DNA of 44,026 bases, from the NCBI GenBank assembly GCA_900543025.1, contig UQPP01000015.1, positions 1-44,026 of the forward strand, written 5' to 3'. This stretch comes from an uncultured Collinsella sp. (GTDB lineage Bacteria; Actinomycetota; Coriobacteriia; Coriobacteriales; Coriobacteriaceae). Under the pieces are notes generated by a model, which was not told the origin of the DNA, did not search any database, and saw only the letters and a program-made list of their open reading frames with translations. Positions 1 through 7,891 of this stretch are shown here, one piece after another; positions within the stretch are counted from its first letter, which is position 1, and each line of letters begins with the position of its first letter. The position numbers were made by a program, and so were the translations under genes.

Positions 1-2303
1 AGCGTCTGTTCCGCCGCGGCGATGCCTGCCGTCTGATCAAGCGCTGCAACGACTTTGGCGCCGGCGGCGTCTCGGTCGCCGTGGGCGAGCTTGCCGACGG
101 CCTGTATGTCGACCTTGATACCGTGACCAAGAAGTACGACGGCTTGGACGGCACCGAGCTCGCCATTTCCGAGTCCCAGGAGCGCATGGCCTGCGCCGTC
201 GCCGACGGTGACGTCGAGGAGTTCATGCGCTACGCCGCCGAGGAGAACCTGGAGGCAACCGTCATCGCCGAGGTTACTGCCGAGCCGCGCATGCGCATGG
301 CCTGGAACGGCGTCGCCATCGTCGATCTGTCCCGCGAGTTCCTCAATTCCAACGGTGCGCCCAAGCACCAGGTCGCCCACGTCTGCGCCCGCAGCGTGTG
401 GCAGCCCAGCTGGGCCGGCACCACGCTTGCCGAGCGCATGACCTCGCTCGTCACCGACCTTAACGTCGCCTCCAACAAGGGCCTTTCCGAGCGCTTCGAC
501 TCCACCATCGGCGCCGCGACCGTGCTCATGCCCTTTGGCGGCAAGACGCAGCTCACCCCGAGCTCTGCCATGGTCGCCAAGTTCCCCGTGGACGGTGAGA
601 CCACCACGGCGAGCGCTATGGCATGGGGCTTTAACCCCTATCTGATGGAGGCCGACCAGTTTGCGGGCGCCTACCTGTCCGTGGTCGAGTCCATCGCCAA
701 GCTCGTTGCCGCCGGCTTTGAGCACAAGCGCGCCTATCTCTCCTTCCAGGAATACTTTGAGCGCCTGCGCACCGAGGCCGAGCGTTGGGGCAAGCCCATG
801 GCAGCCGTCCTAGGCGCCCTTATGGCCCAGGTCGACCTGGGTGCCGGCGCCATCGGCGGCAAGGACTCCATGAGCGGTTCGTTTGAGGACGAGGCCGGCG
901 AGCTCAACGTTCCGCCGACCCTCATCAGCTTCGCCGTGGCCGTGGGCCGCGCGGCGCGCGCCGTCTCCCCCGAATTCAAGGGCCTGACGCACCGCGTCGT
1001 CCGCATCGCCCCCGCCACCTATGGCCAGGACTACCGCCCCGACGCCCAGCAGCTGCTCGCCGCGTTTGACGCCGTCGAGGCGCTCACTGCTACCGGCGAC
1101 GCCCTGGCCGTCTCCACGCCCGGCTACGGCTGCGGCGCCGAGAGCCTCTTTAAGATGTGCGTCGGTAACCAGATCGGTATCGAGCTTGCCGAGGACGTGG
1201 ACGTGGAGAGCCTCTTCACCCCGCTCTATGGCAGCTTTATCGTCGAGCTCGCCGAAGATGCCGAGCTGCCCGAGGTCGCCGACGGCGTTGTCGTCGAGCC
1301 CCTGGGCACCACCGTCGAGGGCTATGTCATCGATACCGGCTCCGAGGTCATCGAGCTCTCCGAGCTCCAGGAGGCCTGGGAGAGCGGCATCGAGGGCGTC
1401 TTTGCCTACCGCAGCGCCGGCGAGACTGCCAAGGTCGAGACCATCGACTTCCGTGCCAAGGATATCCACGTGTACAGCGGCGCCAAGATCGCCCGCCCGC
1501 GCGTGGTAATCCCCGTGTTCCCCGGCAACAACTGCGAGTACGATAGCGCCCGCGCTTTCCGCGCCGCCGGCGCCGAGGCCGACACCTTCGTGATCAACAA
1601 CCTCACGCCCGAGGCCGTCGCCGAAAGCACCCACGAGCTTGCCCGCCGCATCCGTGCAAGCCAGATCGTCATGATCCCCGGCGGCTTCTCGGGCGGCGAC
1701 GAGCCCGATGGTTCCGCCAAGTTCATCACGGCGTTCTTCCGCGCTCCCGAGGTCACCGAGGCAGTCCGCGACCTGCTCAAGGCCCGCGACGGCCTGATGC
1801 TGGGCATCTGCAACGGCTTCCAGGCCCTGATCAAGCTCGGTCTGGTGCCCTACGGCGACATCGTCGACGCCACGCCCGATGCGCCCACGCTTACGTTCAA
1901 CACCATCGGTCGCCATCAGAGCCGTCTGGTGCGCACCCGTATCTCGTCCAACCTGTCCCCGTGGCTATCGCAGTGCAGCCTGGACGACCCCTACACCGTC
2001 GCCATCAGCCACGGCGAGGGCCGCTTTGTCGCCAACGACGAGGTGCTCGCCCAGCTCATCGCCAACGGCCAGGTCGCCACGCAGTACGTGGGCGAGGACG
2101 GCAAGCCCAGCATGGATCTTTCCGTCAACCCCAACGGCTCCGCACTCGCCATCGAGGGCATCACGAGCCCCGACGGCCGCGTCCTGGGCAAGATGGGCCA
2201 TGCCGAGCGTCGTGGCGACAACCTGTACCGCAACGTGCCCGAGCATGTCCCCGGCGATAAGTTCATGCCGATCTTTGAGAGCGGCGTGGCCTACTTCGCT
2301 TAA
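1..2303 (+). CDS. purL: Phosphoribosylformylglycinamidine synthase, C-terminal part (5' end outside window)
   Basis: This is the ATP- and glutamine-dependent fourth step of purine synthesis (FGAR to FGAM), in the single-chain form that carries its own glutaminase. The reading frame is open from base 3, so the gene starts upstream of the window. The first visible residues (RCNDFGAGGVSVAVGEL) are a typical PurL ATP/AIRS-type segment, and the GTG at 81 is internal. About the last 270 residues form the class I glutamine amidotransferase domain: VIPVFPGNNCEYD, then IPGGFSGGDE, then the nucleophile cysteine in LGICNGFQ (near base 1810), and a late His/Glu in the SHGEGRF region. About 766 residues are visible of a usual length near 1200-1250. 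A strong terminator follows the stop codon, so this is the end of its transcript. Identification is very secure. Confidence 0.97.
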   Translation, partial: RLFRRGDACRLIKRCNDFGAGGVSVAVGELADGLYVDLDTVTKKYDGLDGTELAISESQERMACAVADGDVEEFMRYAAEENLEATVIAEVTAEPRMRMAWNGVAIVDLSREFLNSNGAPKHQVAHVCARSVWQPSWAGTTLAERMTSLVTDLNVASNKGLSERFDSTIGAATVLMPFGGKTQLTPSSAMVAKFPVDGETTTASAMAWGFNPYLMEADQFAGAYLSVVESIAKLVAAGFEHKRAYLSFQEYFERLRTEAERWGKPMAAVLGALMAQVDLGAGAIGGKDSMSGSFEDEAGELNVPPTLISFAVAVGRAARAVSPEFKGLTHRVVRIAPATYGQDYRPDAQQLLAAFDAVEALTATGDALAVSTPGYGCGAESLFKMCVGNQIGIELAEDVDVESLFTPLYGSFIVELAEDAELPEVADGVVVEPLGTTVEGYVIDTGSEVIELSELQEAWESGIEGVFAYRSAGETAKVETIDFRAKDIHVYSGAKIARPRVVIPVFPGNNCEYDSARAFRAAGAEADTFVINNLTPEAVAESTHELARRIRASQIVMIPGGFSGGDEPDGSAKFITAFFRAPEVTEAVRDLLKARDGLMLGICNGFQALIKLGLVPYGDIVDATPDAPTLTFNTIGRHQSRLVRTRISSNLSPWLSQCSLDDPYTVAISHGEGRFVANDEVLAQLIANGQVATQYVGEDGKPSMDLSVNPNGSALAIEGITSPDGRVLGKMGHAERRGDNLYRNVPEHVPGDKFMPIFESGVAYFA

Positions 2304-2340
2304 TGCGTCCCATCGGGTACAATCCCCTCGGGTAACAACA

Positions 2341-2376
2341 CCCGCCACCGGCACACCCGGTGGCGGGTTCTTTTTT
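2341..2376 (+). terminator. Intrinsic terminator after purL
   Basis: An 11-bp perfect stem (CCCGCCACCGG at 2341-2351 with CCGGTGGCGGG at 2357-2367) has a 5-nt loop and is followed by TTC and six T. It lies 38 bases after the purL stop and before the ribosome site of the next gene, so it separates the two transcripts. Confidence 0.93.
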
Positions 2377-2401
2377 GCTTCGCGCATACAGGAAGGACAT
2401 C

Positions 2402-3337
2402 ATGGAAAGCCGCAAGCCGTATCTCGCCACCCTACCCGGACTCATCCTGGGCTGCCTCGTCTGCTGTGCGCTCTGGGGGTCGGCTTTCCCCTGCATCAAG
2501 ATCGGTTACGGGCTCTTTGGCATCCCCGCGCACGATAGCGCCTCACAGCTGCTCTTTGCGGGCTTGCGCTTCACGCTTGCCGGCGCCCTGGTTATCGTTG
2601 GGATGAGTGCGGCCCAACGCCGTCCCCTCATTCCGCAGGCTCGTGACATCAAGCCCATCTTTGTCTTGTCACTCTTCCAGACTATCGGGCAGTACTTCTT
2701 TTTCTACCTAGGACTCTCGCGCGCCAGCGCCATGTCGAGTTCCATCATCGAGGCCAGCGCCAACTTCCTCGCAATTCTCTTTGCCGCCTTGGCATTTCAC
2801 ACCGAGAGGCTCAATACGCCCAAGGTGCTTGGCTGTGTGCTGGGCTTTGCAGGCGTCGCGCTCGTCAACCTTTCGGGCGCGGATGGCACCTTTGGCTTTA
2901 CGCTCGACGGCGAGGGATTTATCTTGGCTTCCACTGTTGCGGGCGCCCTGTCGACCTGCCTCATTGGCATCTTCTCGCGCGAGCATGACGGCGTCTTGCT
3001 CGCCGGCTGGCAGTTTTTAGTCGGTGGCGTGGTCCTTACCGCAATCGGGTTTTTGATGGGCGGCACGTTTTTCCCCACCGAAATCGCCCCCGCCATCGCG
3101 CTCATCATTTATATGGCGCTCATTTCCGCCGTCGCGTACTCGCTGTGGTCCCGCCTGCTCGCCGTCAACCCCGTCAGCCGCGTTTCGGTCTTTGGCTTTA
3201 TGAACCCGGTCTTTGGCGTGCTGTTGAGCGCACTGCTGCTCGGCGAGGGCGCTGGCACGAGCCCCGTTACCGTACTTGTTGCCCTGCTGTTGGTCTGCGG
3301 CGGCATCATCATCGTCAACAAACCCAAAAAAGCCTAG
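2402..3337 (+). CDS. EamA/DMT-superfamily transporter
   Basis: This is an integral membrane protein of about 311 residues with roughly ten hydrophobic segments and two repeated EamA halves, the layout of drug/metabolite exporters such as RhaT- or YdcZ-like proteins. The first half contains the CCALWGSAFPCIKIGYGLF helix. The second half ends in GFMNPVFGVLLSALLLGE, the usual EamA signature, then a final helix and a short basic tail (NKPKKA). The ATG at 2402 is chosen because AGGAAGG lies 5 bases upstream. An in-frame start at 2360 would fall inside the purL terminator stem. The substrate cannot be read from sequence; amino acids or other small metabolites are usual in the family. It stands alone between two terminators. 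Confidence 0.88.
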   Translation: MESRKPYLATLPGLILGCLVCCALWGSAFPCIKIGYGLFGIPAHDSASQLLFAGLRFTLAGALVIVGMSAAQRRPLIPQARDIKPIFVLSLFQTIGQYFFFYLGLSRASAMSSSIIEASANFLAILFAALAFHTERLNTPKVLGCVLGFAGVALVNLSGADGTFGFTLDGEGFILASTVAGALSTCLIGIFSREHDGVLLAGWQFLVGGVVLTAIGFLMGGTFFPTEIAPAIALIIYMALISAVAYSLWSRLLAVNPVSRVSVFGFMNPVFGVLLSALLLGEGAGTSPVTVLVALLLVCGGIIIVNKPKKA

Positions 3338-3404
3338 CGAACCGCCCTTATTTAGTAGAGGAGATTCGCATGCTTTAGCTTAATGGAGTACATCGGTGAG
3401 CTGA

Positions 3405-3439
3405 GGGCCGCAACGCACGCCAGCGTTCGCCCTTTTTTT
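3405..3439 (+). terminator. Probable terminator after the DMT transporter
   Basis: An imperfect hairpin (GGGC...AACGC at 3405-3415 against GCGTTCGCCC at 3423-3432, with a small bulge) is followed by seven T. It sits exactly at the junction with the convergent diguanylate cyclase gene, whose stop is at 3440. Confidence 0.6.
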
Positions 3440-4600
3440 CTAGCGTATCTGGACGCCGGCTTTCTTCTTCTCGCGCTTTACGCGGTAGAGCTCCGCGTCG
3501 GCAGCGCGAAGCAAGTCTTGCCAGGTATCGACGCCATCACCAACCCGTGCGTAGCCGATGGACATCCGCAACAGATACGGGACCTCGGCGCGCGCGAGCT
3601 CGTCGCTGATTGCCGCGCACAGACACATGATGTCCTGCTCCGCCGTCGCCTTTTGAAGCACCACAAACTCATCGCCGCCATAACGTGCGATAAAGCCACC
3701 AGACGCCGAGCAGACCTCTTTGAGCGTAGCAGATATGACCTGGAGGGCATGATCGCCCTCAACATGTCCATACCGGTCGTTAATCTGCTTAAAGCCGTCA
3801 GCGTCCATCATAAGCAGATATACATCTTCGGCCTGATCCACATTTGAAAAGAGCGACAGCATATAGGTCTCAAAACGGTTGCGATTGTTGAGGCCAGTCA
3901 ACGGGTCGGTCGAGATCAGCTGCTCCTGGTAGATGATGTAGAGCAGCAGGATGCTCAGCGTTATACCGACACAAAGGCCCGGTACCGAAAACAAAACCTG
4001 GAAGGTACCGCCCACCAGAGCGGGAACCGCAAAAAAGGCGAGGGTGCGATAAATGACCTTCTTTTGCAGGCTTTCGACTTTTCGAGTCTGAATAAAGGCA
4101 TGCAAAGACGTATATATGATGTAGCAGTAGCTAACGATAGGCTGAATCATATAAAGCGCTCCGCGACGATATACGCCCTGTGCATCGATATAGAACATAG
4201 TGTGCGTCCAGTAGCTGGTAAATGCCAGCACGACCACCAATACGGTTGGCAACGTCACGAGCGCCACCCTATAGCGCGCGGTCAAAAGGCGTGAGCCCTG
4301 CACTGTCTCGGAATAGAAAAACCAAATGAGGCACGCGATGGCGAACAGCGAAAACGAGACCGCGTTGGAAATCCAGTTGGCCGTGATGCCTACAGGAGTG
4401 CTCACGCCGTCCGAGAGCGTCCAGATCATATCGAAGAAAATGTAGGCAGCAGAGGTATAGCCGAGCATGCTAAACAAGAGCTGCTGGGTGCTCGAGAACA
4501 AGGAGCGACGACTTCGCGCGGCAAGCCCGATAAGAACAATCATGCATAGCAGGAATATCTCAATTTTGAGTGCCTTAACCACTAGACGCCATCCCTTCAA
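3440..4600 (-). CDS. Membrane-bound GGDEF diguanylate cyclase
   Basis: The protein is predicted to make cyclic di-GMP from two GTP. Residues 1-225 hold about six to seven hydrophobic helices (for example 12-27, 42-60, 79-97, 112-129, 187-223), a membrane sensor with no recognised ligand. The GGDEF domain follows, with DPLTGLNNRNRFE near 232-244, DADGFKQINDRYGH near 266-279 and an intact active site GGDEF at 308-312. The usual RxxD inhibitory site is replaced by ASGG, so product feedback inhibition is probably absent. The longest frame starts with TTG at 4600, since the nearby ATG is out of frame. The ribosome site is weak, so the exact start is uncertain. No EAL or HD-GYP partner lies in the window. 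Confidence 0.9.
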   Translation of the reverse strand: MKGWRLVVKALKIEIFLLCMIVLIGLAARSRRSLFSSTQQLLFSMLGYTSAAYIFFDMIWTLSDGVSTPVGITANWISNAVSFSLFAIACLIWFFYSETVQGSRLLTARYRVALVTLPTVLVVVLAFTSYWTHTMFYIDAQGVYRRGALYMIQPIVSYCYIIYTSLHAFIQTRKVESLQKKVIYRTLAFFAVPALVGGTFQVLFSVPGLCVGITLSILLLYIIYQEQLISTDPLTGLNNRNRFETYMLSLFSNVDQAEDVYLLMMDADGFKQINDRYGHVEGDHALQVISATLKEVCSASGGFIARYGGDEFVVLQKATAEQDIMCLCAAISDELARAEVPYLLRMSIGYARVGDGVDTWQDLLRAADAELYRVKREKKKAGVQIR

Positions 4601-4672
4601 TATCCAAGTGGTCAGAATCGCCCGATTCGTGTCTGGACAATAAACACCCCCTACTCCGCAGGGGTAAGGGGA

Positions 4673-4681
4673 ATCATAGCA
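4673..4681 (-). promoter_or_regulatory. Extended -10 element (TGCTATGAT) upstream of the diguanylate cyclase
   Basis: On the minus strand TGCTATGAT is a good extended -10 (TGn plus TATGAT), about 70 bases upstream of the TTG start. No good -35 is seen. A 13-bp inverted repeat with one mismatch (4682-4694 with 4713-4725) abuts it directly upstream. That repeat could be an operator, or the weak end of the convergently placed permease transcript. Confidence 0.4.
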
Positions 4682-4725
4682 GAGCGCCTGAACGTCACCG
4701 CAAGACAGCTTTCGTTCGGGCGCTC
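4682..4725 (-). other. Inverted repeat between permease stop and diguanylate cyclase promoter
   Basis: GAGCGCCTGAACG (4682-4694) pairs with CGTTCGGGCGCTC (4713-4725), 13 bp with one G-T mismatch and an 18-nt loop. It lies 46 bases after the stop of the permease gene and has no T-run on the minus strand, so it is a poor intrinsic terminator. A stabilising 3' hairpin or an operator are equally possible. Confidence 0.45.
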
Positions 4726-4770
4726 AAACGGCGCGAGTTGCACGCCGGCATCATTGATGGGTATCGATTG

Positions 4771-5793
4771 CTACTCGCCATCGATGTCGGTCGCGACGGC
4801 CTCCTCGATGGCCTCGACACCGGCTGGCGACAGATCCTCCTTGCCTTGGCAGAACTTCTTGTCGACCCAGCCGGTCAGAATCGGAGCCATGATCGCCGTG
4901 ATGATAACGGCGGTGGCGATCTGAGCGTACGCAGTAGGCGCAAGCTCGGCGTAGCGCGGTGCGACCTCGGCGAGGGCAACCGGTGTGGTCATAGCCGTGC
5001 CGGCGATGGTGGAGCAAGCCACAGCGGCCTTGCCATTGCCGCCGCACAGGCGCTCGAACGCAAAGGTGATAGGACCGACGACAAACAGCGTGATAAGGCC
5101 CAGCAGGATGCCGGAAATACCGCCGGTGATAAAGCTCGAAAGACTCATGGACGCACCGAGCTGAAATCCGATAACGGCAATCGCAGGGTTGGTGCCGGGA
5201 ACCAGCAGGTTCTTGATGAACGGGAAGAGGTTGCCCAGAACCATACCGATGACAAGCGGCAGGATGGAGCCGACGATGGTACCCAGCGGGATGTTAGCAA
5301 GACCCGAAACGCCCAGGATGATCATGGTGACGGCGGGGCCGGCCGTAAAGAACAGGATACCCACGGCGCCCTGCTCGGACTCGTCGCCGAACTCGCCCAT
5401 GATGCCCGTGTAGAGCGCCATGTTGCAAAACGTAATGCCGCCGATGATGGAAACCGAGCTCAGGCCCAAAAGGTTGTCGTTAAAGAAATACGCAACACCA
5501 AGACCCAGCGCGGCTGCCACCACAAGCTTAGGAATCAGCACAACGATGCCGGTCTTGATGGCGCCCGGCGTGGACTTAAAGCTGATGCCAGCACCCACAA
5601 ACAGCAGGATCGCGGCAACGATGGTGTTGGAACCACCGCGGCAGGCGGCGGTAAAGAAGCCGCCGATCTCGAAGACCTGCGGGCAGAAGGTATTGAGCAA
5701 AAGGCCAACGATCATCGGGTAGATCATGATGTCACCCGGGATACGCGGGACTTTGAATTTCTTTTGCTCGTTGGCGGTCGCTTCCTGTGCCAT
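4771..5793 (-). CDS. 2-keto-3-deoxygluconate permease family transporter
   Basis: This is a 340-residue membrane protein with about ten helices of the KdgT family (proton symport of 2-keto-3-deoxygluconate in enterobacteria). Family-like stretches are KVPRIPGDIMIYPMIVGLL, NTFCPQVFEIGGFFTA, and GITFCNMALYTGIMGEFGDE in the middle. The C-terminus is acidic and cytosolic. The ATG at 5793 is preferred because GGGAG lies 5 bases before it; an upstream in-frame start at 5823 has no such site. No KDG kinase, aldolase or uronate genes are nearby, so the sugar-acid substrate is inferred from family only. The gene has its own upstream region with a near-palindrome at 5838. Confidence 0.85.
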   Translation of the reverse strand: MAQEATANEQKKFKVPRIPGDIMIYPMIVGLLLNTFCPQVFEIGGFFTAACRGGSNTIVAAILLFVGAGISFKSTPGAIKTGIVVLIPKLVVAAALGLGVAYFFNDNLLGLSSVSIIGGITFCNMALYTGIMGEFGDESEQGAVGILFFTAGPAVTMIILGVSGLANIPLGTIVGSILPLVIGMVLGNLFPFIKNLLVPGTNPAIAVIGFQLGASMSLSSFITGGISGILLGLITLFVVGPITFAFERLCGGNGKAAVACSTIAGTAMTTPVALAEVAPRYAELAPTAYAQIATAVIITAIMAPILTGWVDKKFCQGKEDLSPAGVEAIEEAVATDIDGE

Positions 5794-5837
5794 GAAACTC
5801 CCATTTCCGCTGACGCAGAACAAAAGCCTACGTCACA

Positions 5838-5853
5838 CTTTGCTACAGTAAAG
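5838..5853. promoter_or_regulatory. Near-palindrome upstream of the KDG permease gene
   Basis: CTTTGCTACAGTAAAG is a 16-bp near-palindrome (12 of 16 positions symmetric) 45 bases upstream of the permease ATG. It could be an operator for a catabolic regulator. No regulator gene adjoins it, so this is only a candidate site. Confidence 0.25.
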
Positions 5854-5935
5854 TTTGACCATGGTACCAGAAGAAGCAGACCGGCTCGGTGAGAAATTCG
5901 ATTCGTTGTGCCGGGACGCTAAACGTGCCCCGCTC

Positions 5936-6259
5936 TTATATGAAGCTCAAAACGATATAGAACACGATGCCCGAGACGCAGCACCACAACATCGACTTTG
6001 TCTTGATTGCCACCGCCACGACGCCGGCGGCCGCAATCCAGGGAATCAAGCCCTGCCACAAGCCGGCGTCGAAAGCGCCAGGGCTTATCAAATCGTTGGC
6101 GACCAGCGCCGCAAAGGCGGCAGGCGGAATATAACCCAAGGCCTCGGTAACGCGGGGCGACAGCGTTCTCCCGCGCAAGGCAAACGCCGGGGCAATGCGG
6201 AAAAACGCGATGGCCGCCCATGACGACAGCCATAGGACCAAAAACTCATTAACGGGCAT
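5936..6259 (-). CDS. azlD: AzlD-family branched-chain amino-acid exporter subunit
   Basis: This is a 107-residue protein with about four hydrophobic helices, the usual size of AzlD, the small partner of AzlC in export of branched-chain amino acids. Visible family features are an N-terminal helix after MPVNEFLVLWL, then RIAPAFALRGRTLSPRVTEA and LGYIPPAAFAALVANDL. The ATG at 6259 is chosen over the longer frame because GGAAGGGG lies upstream. It overlaps the end of azlC by 11 bases, as expected for a translationally coupled pair. No clear terminator follows. Substrate is inferred from the family. Confidence 0.9.
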   Translation of the reverse strand: MPVNEFLVLWLSSWAAIAFFRIAPAFALRGRTLSPRVTEALGYIPPAAFAALVANDLISPGAFDAGLWQGLIPWIAAAGVVAVAIKTKSMLWCCVSGIVFYIVLSFI

Positions 6260-6941
6260 CGCGAGCGCCCCTTCCCTCGGCGAGGACATCGCACGCGAGT
6301 GCCGTGACAACGCCGACGAGCACACTTGCCGGCACGGCGATATTCGTCCACCCCAAGAACTTGCATATGGCGACGGACACCGCAGCCAAACCGGCAGCTA
6401 CGACATTGCCGCGCGACAGTCGCTGCGAAAAGAGTAGGCAGATAAAGAGCGATGTGCAGACAAAACCCGCAATAGCGGTGGGAACATCGACAACGGCGCC
6501 GACGATGGCGCCCGTCGTACACGAAACGCCCCATGTTGCGATGAGGATCACGTTGAGCACAAAGGACTCGAGCGGACCCCAATCCTCCCCTTTAACCAAC
6601 TTGGCAAGCGAGATGCCATATGCCTCCTCGGTAAGCGTCGCGGCAACAGCCAGCGTCTGACGCTTCGAGGCACCCCTCAGATGCGGTGCGATCGATGCCG
6701 AGTAAAGCGCAAAGCGCGAGGAGATTGCGGCGACGCTCGCGACGATCGACGCCGCAGGCACACCCGCCAGCCACAGATTGCAGATCATAAACTGCCCGCT
6801 GCCCGTCACGAACGTGCTGCTCAGAGCAAAAACCATCCAGGGTTCCATTCCCGTCTGCGCCATAATCATTCCGCACGGCGCGGCTATCGCAACATAGGTA
6901 AGCATCACCGGCCAGACGGTTTTAACGATTTTGAGCACCAT
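6249..6941 (-). CDS. azlC: AzlC-family branched-chain amino-acid exporter
   Basis: This is a 230-residue membrane protein that with AzlD exports branched-chain amino acids or analogues. Family features are the N-terminal segment with AAPCGMIMAQTGMEPWMVFALS, then FVTGSGQFMICNLWLAG, then RFALYSASIAPHLRGAS, and LTEEAYGISLAK in the centre, followed by hydrophobic helices to the end. The ATG at 6941 has GAGGAA six bases upstream. The in-frame extension to 7061 has no family similarity and runs through the promoter of the divergent HD gene. It forms an operon with azlD, which overlaps its 3' end. No Lrp-type regulator is adjacent. Confidence 0.9.
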   Translation of the reverse strand: MVLKIVKTVWPVMLTYVAIAAPCGMIMAQTGMEPWMVFALSSTFVTGSGQFMICNLWLAGVPAASIVASVAAISSRFALYSASIAPHLRGASKRQTLAVAATLTEEAYGISLAKLVKGEDWGPLESFVLNVILIATWGVSCTTGAIVGAVVDVPTAIAGFVCTSLFICLLFSQRLSRGNVVAAGLAAVSVAICKFLGWTNIAVPASVLVGVVTALACDVLAEGRGARDAR

Positions 6942-7078
6942 AGCGTTCCTCGTCCCGACAAGATTTCCGAGCCGCATGCAACGACGCGGCAGAACCATCG
7001 CCCGATGGCAACCGAGTTCACCTACAATTGCCACCGGATCGAAAGACACAGAAAGACACAACTTTTTAGGAAGTCATT

Positions 7079-7891
7079 ATGACAGCTATCGATCGAACGC
7101 GGGCTGCCGCGGCCTTCAAGACCTACACCGATGCCTACGATGCCGCCGATCCGCGTATCGCGCTCAAAATCGAGCATACGTACCACGTTGCCGAGGCATG
7201 CGATGCCGTGGCACGCGAACAGGGCTGGTCACCGCAGGACATTGATCTGGCGTGGCTTTGTGGGCTGTTGCACGATATGGGCCGCTTTGAGCAGCTGCGA
7301 CGCTGGGATACGTTTAAGGATGCCGAAAGCGTGAGCCATGCGGCGTTGGGCGTCGAGGTCCTCTTTGGCAAAACACCTGCAGATGCGCCCGCGGCAACAA
7401 GTATCCGCGACTTTATCGACGATCCGGTAGAAGACGAACTCATTCGAGCGAGCATTGCCTATCACAGCAATTTCCGTCTGCCCGCGCAGCTCGGCGAGCG
7501 CACGCGGCGCTTCTGCGATATCGTGCGCGATGGCGACAAGATCGACATCATGCGCACCATCGCCGACAGTACCGTCGACACCATCCTCAAAGTGAATGAG
7601 GACGCGTTTCTTGCCAGCCACTTCTCGGCACCGACGCTGGCCGCCTTTGACGAGCACCGCTGCGTCACGCGCGATGAGCGCAATGAGCCCGCGGACTACT
7701 TGGTGGGGCTTATCTGCTTTATGTTTGAGCTTGTCTATCCGGCAAGCCGCGCGCTGGCGCGCGAGCAGGGCGATATCTACCGCCTGCTCGACGCGCCCTT
7801 TGGTATCCCGCGCCCCTTCACCGATTCCGCCACGCAAGCGACCTGGGAGCGCCTAAAGGACGAGCTGCGCAGCTGGCTGGCAAGTGCCTAG
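7079..7891 (+). CDS. HD-domain phosphohydrolase
   Basis: This is a 270-residue cytosolic protein of the HD metal-dependent phosphohydrolase superfamily. The N-terminal half has H33/H36 in IEHTYHVAEAC, the paired HD at 65-66 in CGLLHDMGRFEQ, and later conserved His in VSHAALGVEVLF and SIAYHSNFRLP. An aspartate in RDGDKIDIMR completes the likely metal site. The family hydrolyses nucleotides or phosphomonoesters; the substrate here is unknown. The ATG at 7079 follows TAGGAAGT. A perfect tandem 10-mer (GAAAGACACA twice, 7041-7060) lies just upstream. Its stop overlaps the stop of the convergent etfA by 4 bases (CTAG). Confidence 0.85.
   Translation: MTAIDRTRAAAAFKTYTDAYDAADPRIALKIEHTYHVAEACDAVAREQGWSPQDIDLAWLCGLLHDMGRFEQLRRWDTFKDAESVSHAALGVEVLFGKTPADAPAATSIRDFIDDPVEDELIRASIAYHSNFRLPAQLGERTRRFCDIVRDGDKIDIMRTIADSTVDTILKVNEDAFLASHFSAPTLAAFDEHRCVTRDERNEPADYLVGLICFMFELVYPASRALAREQGDIYRLLDAPFGIPRPFTDSATQATWERLKDELRSWLASA

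Noticed and set aside
81..83. GTG at 81 as the purL start
   Set aside because: The reading frame is open upstream with typical PurL sequence, so this is an internal codon.
4738..5892. + strand frame of 384 codons opposite the KDG permease
   Set aside because: Charged low-complexity translation, no ribosome site, overlaps a clear membrane transporter on the other strand.
7041..7060. Tandem 10-mer GAAAGACACA as a CRISPR or regulatory array
   Set aside because: Only two units with no spacer; too short for an array, and more likely chance or a local duplication.
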